Both the position numbers and the translations under genes were made by a program. This document shows, in pieces, positions 56,310 through 64,000 of a stretch of DNA of 64,000 nt (positions are counted from its first letter, which is position 1; the number at the start of each line of letters is the position of its first letter). Where the stretch lies: the NCBI GenBank assembly GCA_045531205.1, contig JAZSDN010000104.1, positions 87,447 to 151,446 of the forward strand. Direction: 5' to 3'. Below the pieces are notes generated by a model. The model did not search any database. It saw only the letters and a list, made by a program, of their open reading frames with translations, and was not told the origin of the DNA. The DNA comes from JAZNQL01 sp045531205 (GTDB taxonomy: Bacteria; Bacillota; Clostridia; UMGS1883; UMGS1540).

Positions 56310-58094
56310 ATGCTTAACAAAAAACAAATAGAATGTGATTTATGTGTAGTAGGCGGCGGTATGGCAGGTATGGCGGCGGCAATATCGGCGGCAAGAGAGG
56401 GAATACAAGTTGTTTTAATGCACGAACGACCTGTTTTAGGGGGTAACGCATCGTCTGAAATACGTATGTGGATATGCGGTGCACAAGGCAGAGATAATCG
56501 TGAAACAGGAATTTTAGAAGAAATTGCTTTAGAAAATCTGTACAGAAATCCCACCAAAAGCTATGCTGTGTGGGATACTGTGCTTTACGATTTTATTCGT
56601 CGTGAAAAAAATATAAATTTACTGCTAAACTGTACCTGTATGGACGCAGAGGTTTTAAAGGGTGACTTCAAATACGGACGTAACACAAAAATAAAAACTG
56701 TTACGGGTTATCAAATGACTACACAATGTTTTTATGAAGTCAAGGCAAAATATTTTTGCGATTGTTCGGGCGACAGTATTTTAGCACCTCTTTGCGATGC
56801 AGAGTTTAGGATAGGACGTGAAGCGGGCAAAGAATTTAACGAAGATACTTCGCTTACTGAAAAGGACAATATGACAATGGGAATGTCGTGCCTTATTCAG
56901 GGAAGAGAAACCTTAAAGGATATAGAATATATAGCTCCAAAGTGGAGCACAAAGCTTTGTGAGAAAGACTTTGAAGGCAGAGACCCTGACATATATAAAG
57001 AGCTTGAAAACTTCTGGTATCTCGAGCTTGGCGGTAACAGAAATACCATTGACGATACCGAAATTTTGCGTGACGAGCTTGTAGCTCTTGCAACAGGGAC
57101 ATGGGATTATATAAAAAATTCCGGAAAGTTTGACAGTAAAAAGTGGGACCTTGACTTTTTAGGATTTTTACCCGGGAAAAGAGAATCACGCAGAATGTGC
57201 TGCGAATACATTATTACACAAAGGGATATAAGTGGTGGAAAGGTTTTTGAAGATGAAATAGCCTTTGGCGGCTGGCCTATTGACGACCATTATCCGGGAG
57301 GATTTTATCACAGGGGCGTACCTAATTTGTATGTAAATACACCGGCACCCTATTCGCTTCCATACCGTGCACTGTACTCAAAAAATGTAGAAAATCTGTT
57401 TTTTGCAGGACGTAATATAAGTATGACTCATGTAGCAATGAGCAGTATCCGTGTTATGGCAACCTGTGCACTACTGGGAGAAGCAGTAGGAAAAGCTGCA
57501 TCAATAGCAAGCAAAAAATCAATTACTCCTCATGAAGTATATTTAGAAAATATAGAATTATTGCAAGCTTTACTTATGAATGAAGATTGTTTTTTACCAT
57601 CAAAAACAAGAAAAATTTCTTCTGCCTGTAAAAACGCCTGCCTGAATATTAAAAGTGATGTAATAAGAAACGGTCAGGACAGAGCACACGCAATTTACAA
57701 TACCGATGCAGAAAGTGCAGGGTATATGGCAAGGGCAGGGGAAGAAATAGTTTATAGCTTTGATAAACAGAACATAGAATCAGTACATATAGTATTTTGC
57801 AGCGATTTAAACAGGGAAACTCTGCCCGGATGCCGTTGTGAACAAGTACATTCTACCCGTTCAAACACCTTGCTTTCAAGCCCGCAAATGCACATGCCAT
57901 ATACCTTATGCCGGGAATTTAAGCTTATAGGAGAGCTTGATGGAGTACCTACCGAAATATTAAATATTTCGGATAACCGCAAGCGTTCATATCATATAAA
58001 TATAAATAAATGTTTTGACAAGCTTATTTTAGTTCCTCGAAAGACTTGGGGAGAGAACGAAAAAGTTCCTGTAATTTCATTTGATTTTACCTGA
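56310..58094 (+). CDS. FAD-dependent oxidoreductase (FAD_oxidored type)
   Basis: The 594-residue protein starts with a dinucleotide-binding motif CDLCVVGGGMAGMAAAISA and RPVLGGNASSEIRMWI, the hallmark of the large FAD_oxidored family. NLFFAGRNISMTHVAMSSIRV contacts FAD near residue 365. A beta-rich C-terminal domain (about 470-594) follows. Substrate unknown; relatives occur in carbohydrate and xenobiotic islands. ATG 56310 has GGGGAGG seven bases ahead; ATG 56280 lies within the shared promoter region. Confidence 0.86.
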   Translation: MLNKKQIECDLCVVGGGMAGMAAAISAAREGIQVVLMHERPVLGGNASSEIRMWICGAQGRDNRETGILEEIALENLYRNPTKSYAVWDTVLYDFIRREKNINLLLNCTCMDAEVLKGDFKYGRNTKIKTVTGYQMTTQCFYEVKAKYFCDCSGDSILAPLCDAEFRIGREAGKEFNEDTSLTEKDNMTMGMSCLIQGRETLKDIEYIAPKWSTKLCEKDFEGRDPDIYKELENFWYLELGGNRNTIDDTEILRDELVALATGTWDYIKNSGKFDSKKWDLDFLGFLPGKRESRRMCCEYIITQRDISGGKVFEDEIAFGGWPIDDHYPGGFYHRGVPNLYVNTPAPYSLPYRALYSKNVENLFFAGRNISMTHVAMSSIRVMATCALLGEAVGKAASIASKKSITPHEVYLENIELLQALLMNEDCFLPSKTRKISSACKNACLNIKSDVIRNGQDRAHAIYNTDAESAGYMARAGEEIVYSFDKQNIESVHIVFCSDLNRETLPGCRCEQVHSTRSNTLLSSPQMHMPYTLCREFKLIGELDGVPTEILNISDNRKRSYHININKCFDKLILVPRKTWGENEKVPVISFDFT

Positions 58095-58132
58095 ACTATT
58101 GCAATTATATATCTTTTTGTGGTAAAATAAAT

Positions 58133-58160
58133 AAAATACTGCAAAAGATGGTAGTATTTT
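58133..58160 (+). terminator. Hairpin between the FAD oxidoreductase and NSS transporter genes
   Basis: AAAATACT and AGTATTTT pair across 12 bases, followed by T. It may attenuate transcription into the transporter gene; weak. Confidence 0.45.
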
Positions 58161-58189
58161 TGTAAAAAATTTGATTTTGGAGGGATAAA

Positions 58190-59527
58190 ATGCAAAGAGA
58201 AAGATTAGGCAGCCGTCTTGGATTTATACTTTTAAGTGCGGGCTGCGCAATAGGATGCGGAAATGTATGGAAGTTCCCGTGGATGACAGGACAGTATGGT
58301 GGCGGCGGTTTTGTGCTTATATACATACTTTGTCTTATTGTTCTGGGATTACCTGTAATGACAATGGAATTTGCCCTTGGCAGAGCTTCACAGGCAAGTC
58401 CCATAGGTATGTACCAGAAGCTTGAAAAACCAGGGCAGAAATGGCATGCACACGGATGGCTTGCGCTTTTAGGCAATATTTGCTTAATGGCATTTTACAG
58501 TGTTGTTGCGGGCTGGATACTTTATTATTTTGTTCAGTTTGCACTCGGTAATAATGCAGGTCTTGGATTTGGAACTATGATACAAAACCCGACAGTAAAT
58601 GTAGCATATCTTGCGATTACTGTTATACTTGGTTTTGGTATACTCTGCTTTAACCTGCAGGGCGGACTTGAAAGAGTAACAAAATATATGATGATAATTT
58701 TGTTCTTGCTTATGATAGTTTTAGCAGTAAACAGTGCAACCTTATCAGGTGCGAAAGAAGGATTATCATTCTATCTCGTTCCTGATTTTGCAAAAATTGA
58801 CTTTAATGTTATAGTTGGAGCAATGAACCAGGCATTCTTTACATTGAGTCTTGGTATAGGCTCTATGGCTATATTCGGTAGCTATATAGATAAAGACAGG
58901 TCTTTGCTTGGTGAATCTGTAAACATAATTATACTTGATACCTTTGTTGCAGTAGTTGCAGGTCTTATTATATTCCCTGCTTGCTTTACTTATGACCTTG
59001 AGGTTGGAGCAGGCCCTGCACTCTTATTTGACACAATGGCAACAGTATTCAATAATATGGCAGGCGGACGCTGGTGGGGAGCTATATTCTTCCTCTTTAT
59101 GGTGTTTGCAGCAATGTCAACAGTTTTAGCGGTATTCGAAAATATTTTAGCATGCGTGCGTGAACTTACAGGCTGGAGCAGACCCAAAGCTTGCATAGTA
59201 TGCGGAATAGGTATTTTTGCAATAGCTTTAACAACAGCACTCGGTTACAGTGTGTTTACCTTCCAGCCCTTTGCAGAAGGCAGTGCATGGCTTGATTTGT
59301 GGGACTTCATAGTTTCAACAAACCTCTTGCCCATAGGCTCACTTGTAATAGCACTCTTCTGTTGCAGCAAACGTTTCGGCTGGGGATGGGATAACTTTAT
59401 TGCCGAAGCTAACGCAGGTAAAGGTCTTAAAATCCAGAACTGGATGAAGCCTATATATAAGTACGTTGTACCTGTAATAATTATAGGACTTTACATCTAT
59501 GGACTTATAACATTTAACTGGAGATAA
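58190..59527 (+). CDS. Sodium-dependent transporter, NSS family
   Basis: The 445-residue protein has about eleven or twelve hydrophobic segments and the NSS helix-1 motif GCAIGCGNVWKFPWM, GGGGFVLIYILCL, and a helix-6-like SLGIGSMAIFGSY. NSS proteins import amino acids or related amines with Na+. GGAGGG precedes the ATG. It follows the FAD oxidoreductase and ends before a terminator, so the pair may take up and oxidise one amine-type compound. Confidence 0.93.
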   Translation: MQRERLGSRLGFILLSAGCAIGCGNVWKFPWMTGQYGGGGFVLIYILCLIVLGLPVMTMEFALGRASQASPIGMYQKLEKPGQKWHAHGWLALLGNICLMAFYSVVAGWILYYFVQFALGNNAGLGFGTMIQNPTVNVAYLAITVILGFGILCFNLQGGLERVTKYMMIILFLLMIVLAVNSATLSGAKEGLSFYLVPDFAKIDFNVIVGAMNQAFFTLSLGIGSMAIFGSYIDKDRSLLGESVNIIILDTFVAVVAGLIIFPACFTYDLEVGAGPALLFDTMATVFNNMAGGRWWGAIFFLFMVFAAMSTVLAVFENILACVRELTGWSRPKACIVCGIGIFAIALTTALGYSVFTFQPFAEGSAWLDLWDFIVSTNLLPIGSLVIALFCCSKRFGWGWDNFIAEANAGKGLKIQNWMKPIYKYVVPVIIIGLYIYGLITFNWR

Positions 59528-59540
59528 AATATTTCATATA

Positions 59541-59576
59541 AAAAAACTGTGACGCGTAATGCGTCACAGTTTTTTT
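59541..59576. terminator. Bidirectional intrinsic terminator
   Basis: AAAAAACTGTGACGC pairs with GCGTCACAGTTTTTT, between the NSS transporter and the convergent AraC gene. Confidence 0.9.
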
Positions 59577-60435
59577 ATGCCCTTAAAGCATCGGGCCTTG
59601 AATAAATCTTCTTATACGTACTTGGAGAACAGTATTTATATTTTTTAAAAACTGTATTGAAATAGGAAAACGACGAAAAACCCACACTGTATGCAACTTC
59701 TGATATGGTCAGGTTTTTCTTCAGCTGTTCTTCTGCATTGCATATTCTTACAAGGTTTATATAATCACTTATAGTTCCCTGAGTCGCTTTTTTAAAAAGA
59801 CGGCAAAGATAGTCTTTGTTAAGATTTACTATTTTTGCTAAAATATCAAGCGAAATATCATCGCTGTAATTTTTATCTATATATTCGAAAACAGGGATTA
59901 TTTTTTCAATAATATTCGGATTTGCCATATCACTGTCCGATGATAAAAAATTTTTTCTGTAAAGCAGAGCAATTATAGAATATATACTTGCAGTTATATA
60001 ATAGTCATACGCTAAATCCTGATTTTTGTTTTCTTCATTCATTTTCAAAAGTGAATGGGAAAGCTCTTCGTAGTCAGGATCATTTTTTTTAAAAACATAT
60101 ATTGGAATATTAGAATGAGTTAAAAAGTCTGACAGATATTTAAGAGGGCTTGTTATTACCGAAGGCTTCCTGAACTGTGCAAGAGAATAGCTTGTGTTAT
60201 CAGATATACTCCATGTTTCGTGAGGGGTATTGCTGTTAATAAATATAATATCTCCGCTATGCAGTAAAAATTCTTCACTTTCTGTGTTAAGCTTAAGTGT
60301 GCCTGAAATAATATGTAAAAACTCAAGCTCGGCGTGAAAATGCATATCACACAAAAATTGTGCCGTTTTTACATTGGAAGTCCATATTTCGGCAGGTCGG
60401 TTTGGATTTTTAAATATTATTTTTTGATTTCTCAT
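59575..60435 (-). CDS. AraC-family regulator with cupin sensor domain
   Basis: The 286-residue protein has an N-terminal cupin (about 25-110, CDMHFHAELEFLHIISG, SGDIIFINSNTPHET) and a C-terminal AraC double helix-turn-helix (about 180-280, YSVGFSSFSYFNTVFKKYK). GAGG lies ahead of the ATG. It is divergent from the Gfo/Idh - isomerase - Gfo/Idh operon, with a GTCAATATAAA repeat between them (60471 and 60538) as a possible binding site. Confidence 0.89.
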   Translation of the reverse strand: MRNQKIIFKNPNRPAEIWTSNVKTAQFLCDMHFHAELEFLHIISGTLKLNTESEEFLLHSGDIIFINSNTPHETWSISDNTSYSLAQFRKPSVITSPLKYLSDFLTHSNIPIYVFKKNDPDYEELSHSLLKMNEENKNQDLAYDYYITASIYSIIALLYRKNFLSSDSDMANPNIIEKIIPVFEYIDKNYSDDISLDILAKIVNLNKDYLCRLFKKATQGTISDYINLVRICNAEEQLKKNLTISEVAYSVGFSSFSYFNTVFKKYKYCSPSTYKKIYSRPDALRA

Positions 60436-60569
60436 AATAAAGCCTCAATGTCAAAATAATTATAATTATGGTCAATATAAATGTAGAAAATTATTGAAAA
60501 ATGCACTATATTTAAGATAACACATAAAAAAATAAAAGTCAATATAAAGATAAAACAGGAGGGGAAATT

Positions 60570-61733
60570 ATGTCGAAAACAAATTTGGATGCATTTAAAT
60601 TTGACCAAACAGAACATATTATTGATACTGAAAAAAAGGTAAGAGTAGGAATTATAGGTACAGGCTGGATAGCAGAAGAGCATGTAAGAAAGTATCTTGA
60701 AATGCCTGATGTGGAAATCATTTCGGGTGCCGACTTAATAGAAGGCAAGGCTGAAAAGTTTTTTAAAAAGTTTGGTCTTGATAACGTAAAATGTTACAAA
60801 AGCCACAAAGACCTTATTGACGCAGGTGAGGTTGATGCAGTAAGCATTTGTACATATAATTCAACACATGCAGAATGTACAATTTATGCTTTAGAGCACG
60901 GAGTTAACGTTCTTTTGGAAAAACCAATGTGCGTAACTTTGGAGGAAGCGGTGCAAATCTGCAAGGCAGAAAAAAAGAGTGGCAAGGTTCTTTCAATAGG
61001 ATTTCAGCCCCGTTTTGACAATAATATGAAAATGGTAAAAGAGGTTGTTCAATCGGGCGTTTTAGGGGATATTTATTATATCCAGACAGGCGGCGGAAGA
61101 AGACACGGAATACCCACCCCTTTTGGTACATCATTTATAGAAAAAGACAAAGGTGCAATAGGTGCATTGGGAGATATAGGCTGTTATTCTCTTGATATGG
61201 TATTAAACTCAATAGGCTATCCAAAGCCGCTTACTGTTACGGGCTATGTTTCGGACTTTTTTGGCAAGGACCCTGATTATTTCAAATCCGACGGAAAACC
61301 CGGGGAATATGCAAACATTTTCGGTGTTGATGACTTTGGAGCTGCGTTTATACGTCTTGAAGGCGGGATTATCCTTGACTTCCGCATTGCATGGGCAATG
61401 CATCTTGATACACCCGGCGATACAATTATAATGGGTAAAAAAGGCGGGCTCAGAATTCCGTCTACAGAGTGCTGGAACGGATCCATAGGAGGTCCCTTAA
61501 AGCTTTATCAGCGAATTGGCGGTAAAGATGTTGTTACAGAGTTTCCAATACAACAACAGGGAGATAAGGATTGCTTCTACCTTAAAATACGCTCATTCCT
61601 TGATGCAGTAAAATACGGAGGAGAAGCCCCCATATCAAGCAGAGAAATAATTATAAATCAGGCAATTATTGATGCAATAAATAAATCAAGCAAACTAGGT
61701 AAAGAAATTGAAATAGAAATTCCTGAGCTATAA
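60570..61733 (+). CDS. Gfo/Idh/MocA-family oxidoreductase
   Basis: The 387-residue protein has a Rossmann motif GIIGTGWIAEEH and the catalytic-Lys motif LLEKPMC, with a C-terminal beta-sheet domain (GALGDIGCYSLDM). It is probably an NAD-dependent dehydrogenase of a cyclitol or sugar. AGGAGGGG precedes the ATG. It is first of three genes with a xylose-isomerase-like TIM barrel and a second Gfo/Idh enzyme, the usual layout for inositol-like or levoglucosan-like sugar catabolism. Confidence 0.92.
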   Translation: MSKTNLDAFKFDQTEHIIDTEKKVRVGIIGTGWIAEEHVRKYLEMPDVEIISGADLIEGKAEKFFKKFGLDNVKCYKSHKDLIDAGEVDAVSICTYNSTHAECTIYALEHGVNVLLEKPMCVTLEEAVQICKAEKKSGKVLSIGFQPRFDNNMKMVKEVVQSGVLGDIYYIQTGGGRRHGIPTPFGTSFIEKDKGAIGALGDIGCYSLDMVLNSIGYPKPLTVTGYVSDFFGKDPDYFKSDGKPGEYANIFGVDDFGAAFIRLEGGIILDFRIAWAMHLDTPGDTIIMGKKGGLRIPSTECWNGSIGGPLKLYQRIGGKDVVTEFPIQQQGDKDCFYLKIRSFLDAVKYGGEAPISSREIIINQAIIDAINKSSKLGKEIEIEIPEL

Positions 61734-61749
61734 GAAAGGATAAAATAAT

Positions 61750-62571
61750 ATGAAAAAGTTTAAAGTAGGACTTCAGGCTTACAGCATAAGAGAGCAGATG
61801 GAAGAAAATATGGATAAAGCCTTGGCAGAAGTTAAAGCTATGGGCTATGACTATATTGAATTTGCAGGCTTTTTTGGCAAAAGTGCAGAAGAAGTAACAA
61901 AACTTTTAACAAAACATTCTCTTACTGCAATTTCGGCGCATCAGGGACCAAAGCTTTGGTGGGACGAGAGTCAAAAGGCAATAGACTATTTAAAAGAAAT
62001 AGGCGTGAAGTACTGTGCTATTCCGTGGTATTCTGTTGACGAATATTTTAACAACTGGGAAGAAACAATGAAGAAGTTTACCGAATACGGCAAGGCTTTG
62101 CAAGATGCAGGCATAAAATTTTTGTACCATAACCATGACTTTGAATTTAATAAAATAGACGGTGAATTTATTTTTGACAAGTTATATCAAACCATTCCCC
62201 AAAATTTGTTAAACCCACAAATTGATACCTGCTGGGTACATTACGCAGGACAGAATCCGGTAGAATATATTAAAAAGTATGCAAGCAGGGTAGAGGTTGT
62301 TCACCTTAAAGACTTTGTATGCAAAAAGCTTGGAGGCGGACCTGTTTACGAGCTTATAGACGAAGAAACCAAAACAAACGACAAAGAGGCAAAAGGCTTT
62401 AAGTTTATGCCAATAGGGGAAGGGATTCAAAACTGGGAAGAAATTCTTAAAGCTTGCGAAGAATCGGGCACAGAATATGTAATTGTAGAACAAGACCAGT
62501 CTTATGACGAAAGTGCCATGGAATGCGCTAAAAGAAGCAGAGAATATCTTCAAAATACATTTAACATCTAA
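61750..62571 (+). CDS. Sugar phosphate isomerase/epimerase-family TIM barrel
   Basis: The 273-residue protein belongs to the xylose-isomerase-like TIM-barrel family: KVGLQAYSIREQM start, YDYIEFAGFFG, FLYHNHDFEFNK with metal ligands, PQIDTCWVHYAG, EVVHLKDFVCKK and YVIVEQDQSYD. It catalyses isomerisation, epimerisation or dehydration of sugars or cyclitols. AAAGGA precedes the ATG. It lies between two Gfo/Idh dehydrogenases in one operon. Confidence 0.92.
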   Translation: MKKFKVGLQAYSIREQMEENMDKALAEVKAMGYDYIEFAGFFGKSAEEVTKLLTKHSLTAISAHQGPKLWWDESQKAIDYLKEIGVKYCAIPWYSVDEYFNNWEETMKKFTEYGKALQDAGIKFLYHNHDFEFNKIDGEFIFDKLYQTIPQNLLNPQIDTCWVHYAGQNPVEYIKKYASRVEVVHLKDFVCKKLGGGPVYELIDEETKTNDKEAKGFKFMPIGEGIQNWEEILKACEESGTEYVIVEQDQSYDESAMECAKRSREYLQNTFNI

Positions 62572-62601
62572 AGCACAAAAAGCAGGGGCAGGTGGAAAGT
62601 A

Positions 62602-63672
62602 ATGGACAAAAACAAAATACATAACCTTGGAATTATAGGATATGGTGGTATGGCATCAAACCACGAAAAACAGCTTTCAAAGGGCAATGTAAGGGTAAAA
62701 CTGAAAGGTGTTTTTGACATAGATAAAACCCGTATGCAAATTGCAAAAGAGCAAGGGTATGTTACATATTCTTCAAAAGAAGAGCTTTTACAAGACCCCG
62801 AAATTGATATTGTACTTATTGCTACCACAAACGATACTCACTGTGCCTTGGCACTTGAGGCTCTTAGGGCGGGAAAGCATGTTATATGCGAAAAGCCTGT
62901 TACAATGACATCGGCAGAGCTTAAAAGCATAATGTCTGCCGCAAAAAATATGGGCAAGGTTTTTACAATAGACCAGAACAGACGGTTTAATCGTGACTTT
63001 ATAAATATGTGTAAAAGTATTGAAGAAGGTCTTATAGGTAAACCTTATGTTATAGAATCAAGGGTTGAAGGCTCAAGAGGTATGCCCGAAGGATGGAGAA
63101 CCAAAAAGGCTCAAGGCGGTGGAATGATGTACGACTGGGGAGTACATCTTATCGACCAGGTTATGTATTTTATAAAAGAAGAGGTCACAAATGTATTCTG
63201 CAAAATGTACAGCATAAATTATCCCGAGGTTGACGATAACTTCAGGCTTACAATCACTTTTAAAAGCGGTATTACGGCGCATATAGAGGTTTCTACCAAT
63301 AATTTTATAAACCATCCGAGATTTTATGTGCTCGGAACAGAAGGAACTATGATAATTACCGAGTGGGACGGCACGGGCAAAATTGTACAAAAGTTGTACG
63401 ACGATAATAAATGGGATAGCGAAATAAAAAAGGTAAATGCAGGTCCTACAAAAACCATGGCACCGCGTGACCCAAAAACTCAAAAAGAAATTATACTTAC
63501 AGAGCCGCAAGGAGTTAGCGATAATCTTGACCCCGTATACATACAGCTTGTAAATGCAATAGAAGGTAAAGAGCTTTTAATAAAACCCGAAGAAGCTTTA
63601 AGGGTAATCAGGGTTATGGAAGCGGCATTTGAATCGGCAAAAACAGGAATGACAGTTAACACAAAAATATAA
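62602..63672 (+). CDS. Gfo/Idh/MocA-family oxidoreductase
   Basis: The 356-residue protein has the Rossmann motif GIIGYGGMASNH, the EKP motif VICEKPVTM, the DQNRRFNRDF segment and a GGMMYDWGVHLIDQ active-site stretch. It is most likely a second NAD-dependent dehydrogenase of the same pathway as the genes upstream. The ATG is preceded by AGGTGGA, a moderate ribosome site. A terminator follows right after the stop. Confidence 0.92.
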   Translation: MDKNKIHNLGIIGYGGMASNHEKQLSKGNVRVKLKGVFDIDKTRMQIAKEQGYVTYSSKEELLQDPEIDIVLIATTNDTHCALALEALRAGKHVICEKPVTMTSAELKSIMSAAKNMGKVFTIDQNRRFNRDFINMCKSIEEGLIGKPYVIESRVEGSRGMPEGWRTKKAQGGGMMYDWGVHLIDQVMYFIKEEVTNVFCKMYSINYPEVDDNFRLTITFKSGITAHIEVSTNNFINHPRFYVLGTEGTMIITEWDGTGKIVQKLYDDNKWDSEIKKVNAGPTKTMAPRDPKTQKEIILTEPQGVSDNLDPVYIQLVNAIEGKELLIKPEEALRVIRVMEAAFESAKTGMTVNTKI

Positions 63673-63708
63673 ATTCAGCCCCGTGATATTTATCACGGGG
63701 CTGAATTT
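63671..63708 (+). terminator. Intrinsic terminator after the Gfo/Idh operon
   Basis: AAATTCAGCCCCGTGATA and its complement form a long stem around a 2-4-base loop; the T run is short (TTTAT). Confidence 0.85.
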
Positions 63709-64000
63709 ATGCCCTCAAACCCTTGAAAACACAAGAATCCTACTGCGGGTAGAGAACAGGGTAGAACTCTCTACTTTAACAGAAAACAGAGTTTACATAT
63801 ATTCTCTATTAGTAGGTTGCCTTTTTTTGAGTTAATATATAAAATAAATACATCACAAAATTGGTAGTGTAAAGTAAAAATGAAAGACTAGCATAACAAT
63901 TTCACAAAATATCGGTGATTTTCGCCCGAAAGCTTGTAAATGCTCGTCTGCGATTAGTCAAGGGTAAAAATGAACGTGCTAAAGCACGCCCTATGACAAA
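63709..64000. other. Gene-free right end with a structured element
   Basis: No open frame with a ribosome site is seen. A long nested hairpin (63739-63816) is followed by a T7 run (63822-63828), and a tight palindrome CGTGCT-AA-AGCACG lies at 63975-63988. The rest is A+T-rich. The window ends before a following gene can be seen. Confidence 0.45.

Noticed and set aside
63739..63828. A true T-box riboswitch
   Set aside because: The AGGGTAGAAC stretch resembles a T-box, but the UGGN bulge is missing and the space after the preceding terminator is too short for a normal stem I; kept only as an unnamed structured element.
1..64000. Prophage, insertion sequence or CRISPR array
   Set aside because: No transposase, integrase, phage gene, regularly spaced repeat array or terminal inverted repeat pair was seen.
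63900..64000. Fragment of a mobile element at the right edge
   Set aside because: Only a tight palindrome is visible; no coding or terminal repeat supports it.

Overview
The window looks like chromosomal DNA of a low-G+C Gram-positive anaerobe of the Clostridia type. The reasons are A+T-rich sequence with strong AGGAGG-type ribosome sites, TTGACA/TATAAT promoters, an S-layer-homology protein, an ECF-type vitamin transporter, TPP/FMN/Mn riboswitches, and many oxygen-sensitive Fe-S proteins. No species is claimed. I see no phage, insertion sequence, CRISPR array or rRNA.

Most of the window is a chain of small catabolic islands, most with their own regulator (six AraC-type, one DeoR-type, one LacI-type), usually placed divergently or adjacent. 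From left to right: vitamin genes thiC and a riboflavin ECF transporter, each behind its riboswitch (1-2.4 kb); a PocR-domain AraC regulator facing an aminotransferase-creatininase pair (2.4-5.6 kb); an amidohydrolase/propeller protein/RpiB-like/SGNH operon (6.5-10.1 kb); an AraC regulator facing a GH95 glycosidase (10.2-13.3 kb); and a large minus-strand operon (21.9-13.9 kb) behind a DeoR-type regulator. That operon encodes a TIM-type isomerase, a SIS isomerase, a YjbQ protein, an FGGY kinase, NagA (frameshifted at its start), a ceramidase-like hydrolase and two tandem NagB-like proteins. A secreted glycosidase-like protein follows (22.9-25.2 kb), then a GH63-type glycosidase facing an AraC regulator (25.6-28.3 kb).

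The middle holds a five-gene minus run (33.9-28.4 kb: GH2 beta-glucuronidase-like enzyme, DUF2500-like protein, SLH-plus-solute-binding fusion, AI-2E family permease, LOG protein). Divergent from it is a GH92-manA pair followed by a metallo-beta-lactamase-fold protein and a LacI regulator. The regulator controls, by visible operator palindromes, itself and an M81 peptidase/M24-like/ASRT-like/RhaM-like operon (39.5-42.8 kb). A Mn2+ (yybP-ykoY) riboswitch precedes a P-type cation ATPase.

The right part contains the most unusual locus. A tightly overlapping minus-strand operon (51.4-45.8 kb) encodes a U32-like protein with four cysteines, three paralogous QueG-like double [4Fe-4S] proteins, a cupin, and a Gfo/Idh-type protein lacking the EKP lysine; an AraC regulator faces it. 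Next come a hairpin-array repeat, tRNA-Arg(CCG), HtpX, an AraC/GH43-like pair, an FAD oxidoreductase with an NSS transporter, and an AraC regulator facing a Gfo/Idh - sugar isomerase - Gfo/Idh operon.

Only one of the recognisable glycosidases has a signal peptide and no ABC or PTS sugar importer is present. The likely picture is import of oligosaccharides by transporters encoded elsewhere, followed by cytoplasmic trimming of fucosyl/galactosyl, glucuronyl, mannosyl and glucosyl linkages and dedicated downstream pathways for amino-sugar-like and polyol-like products.
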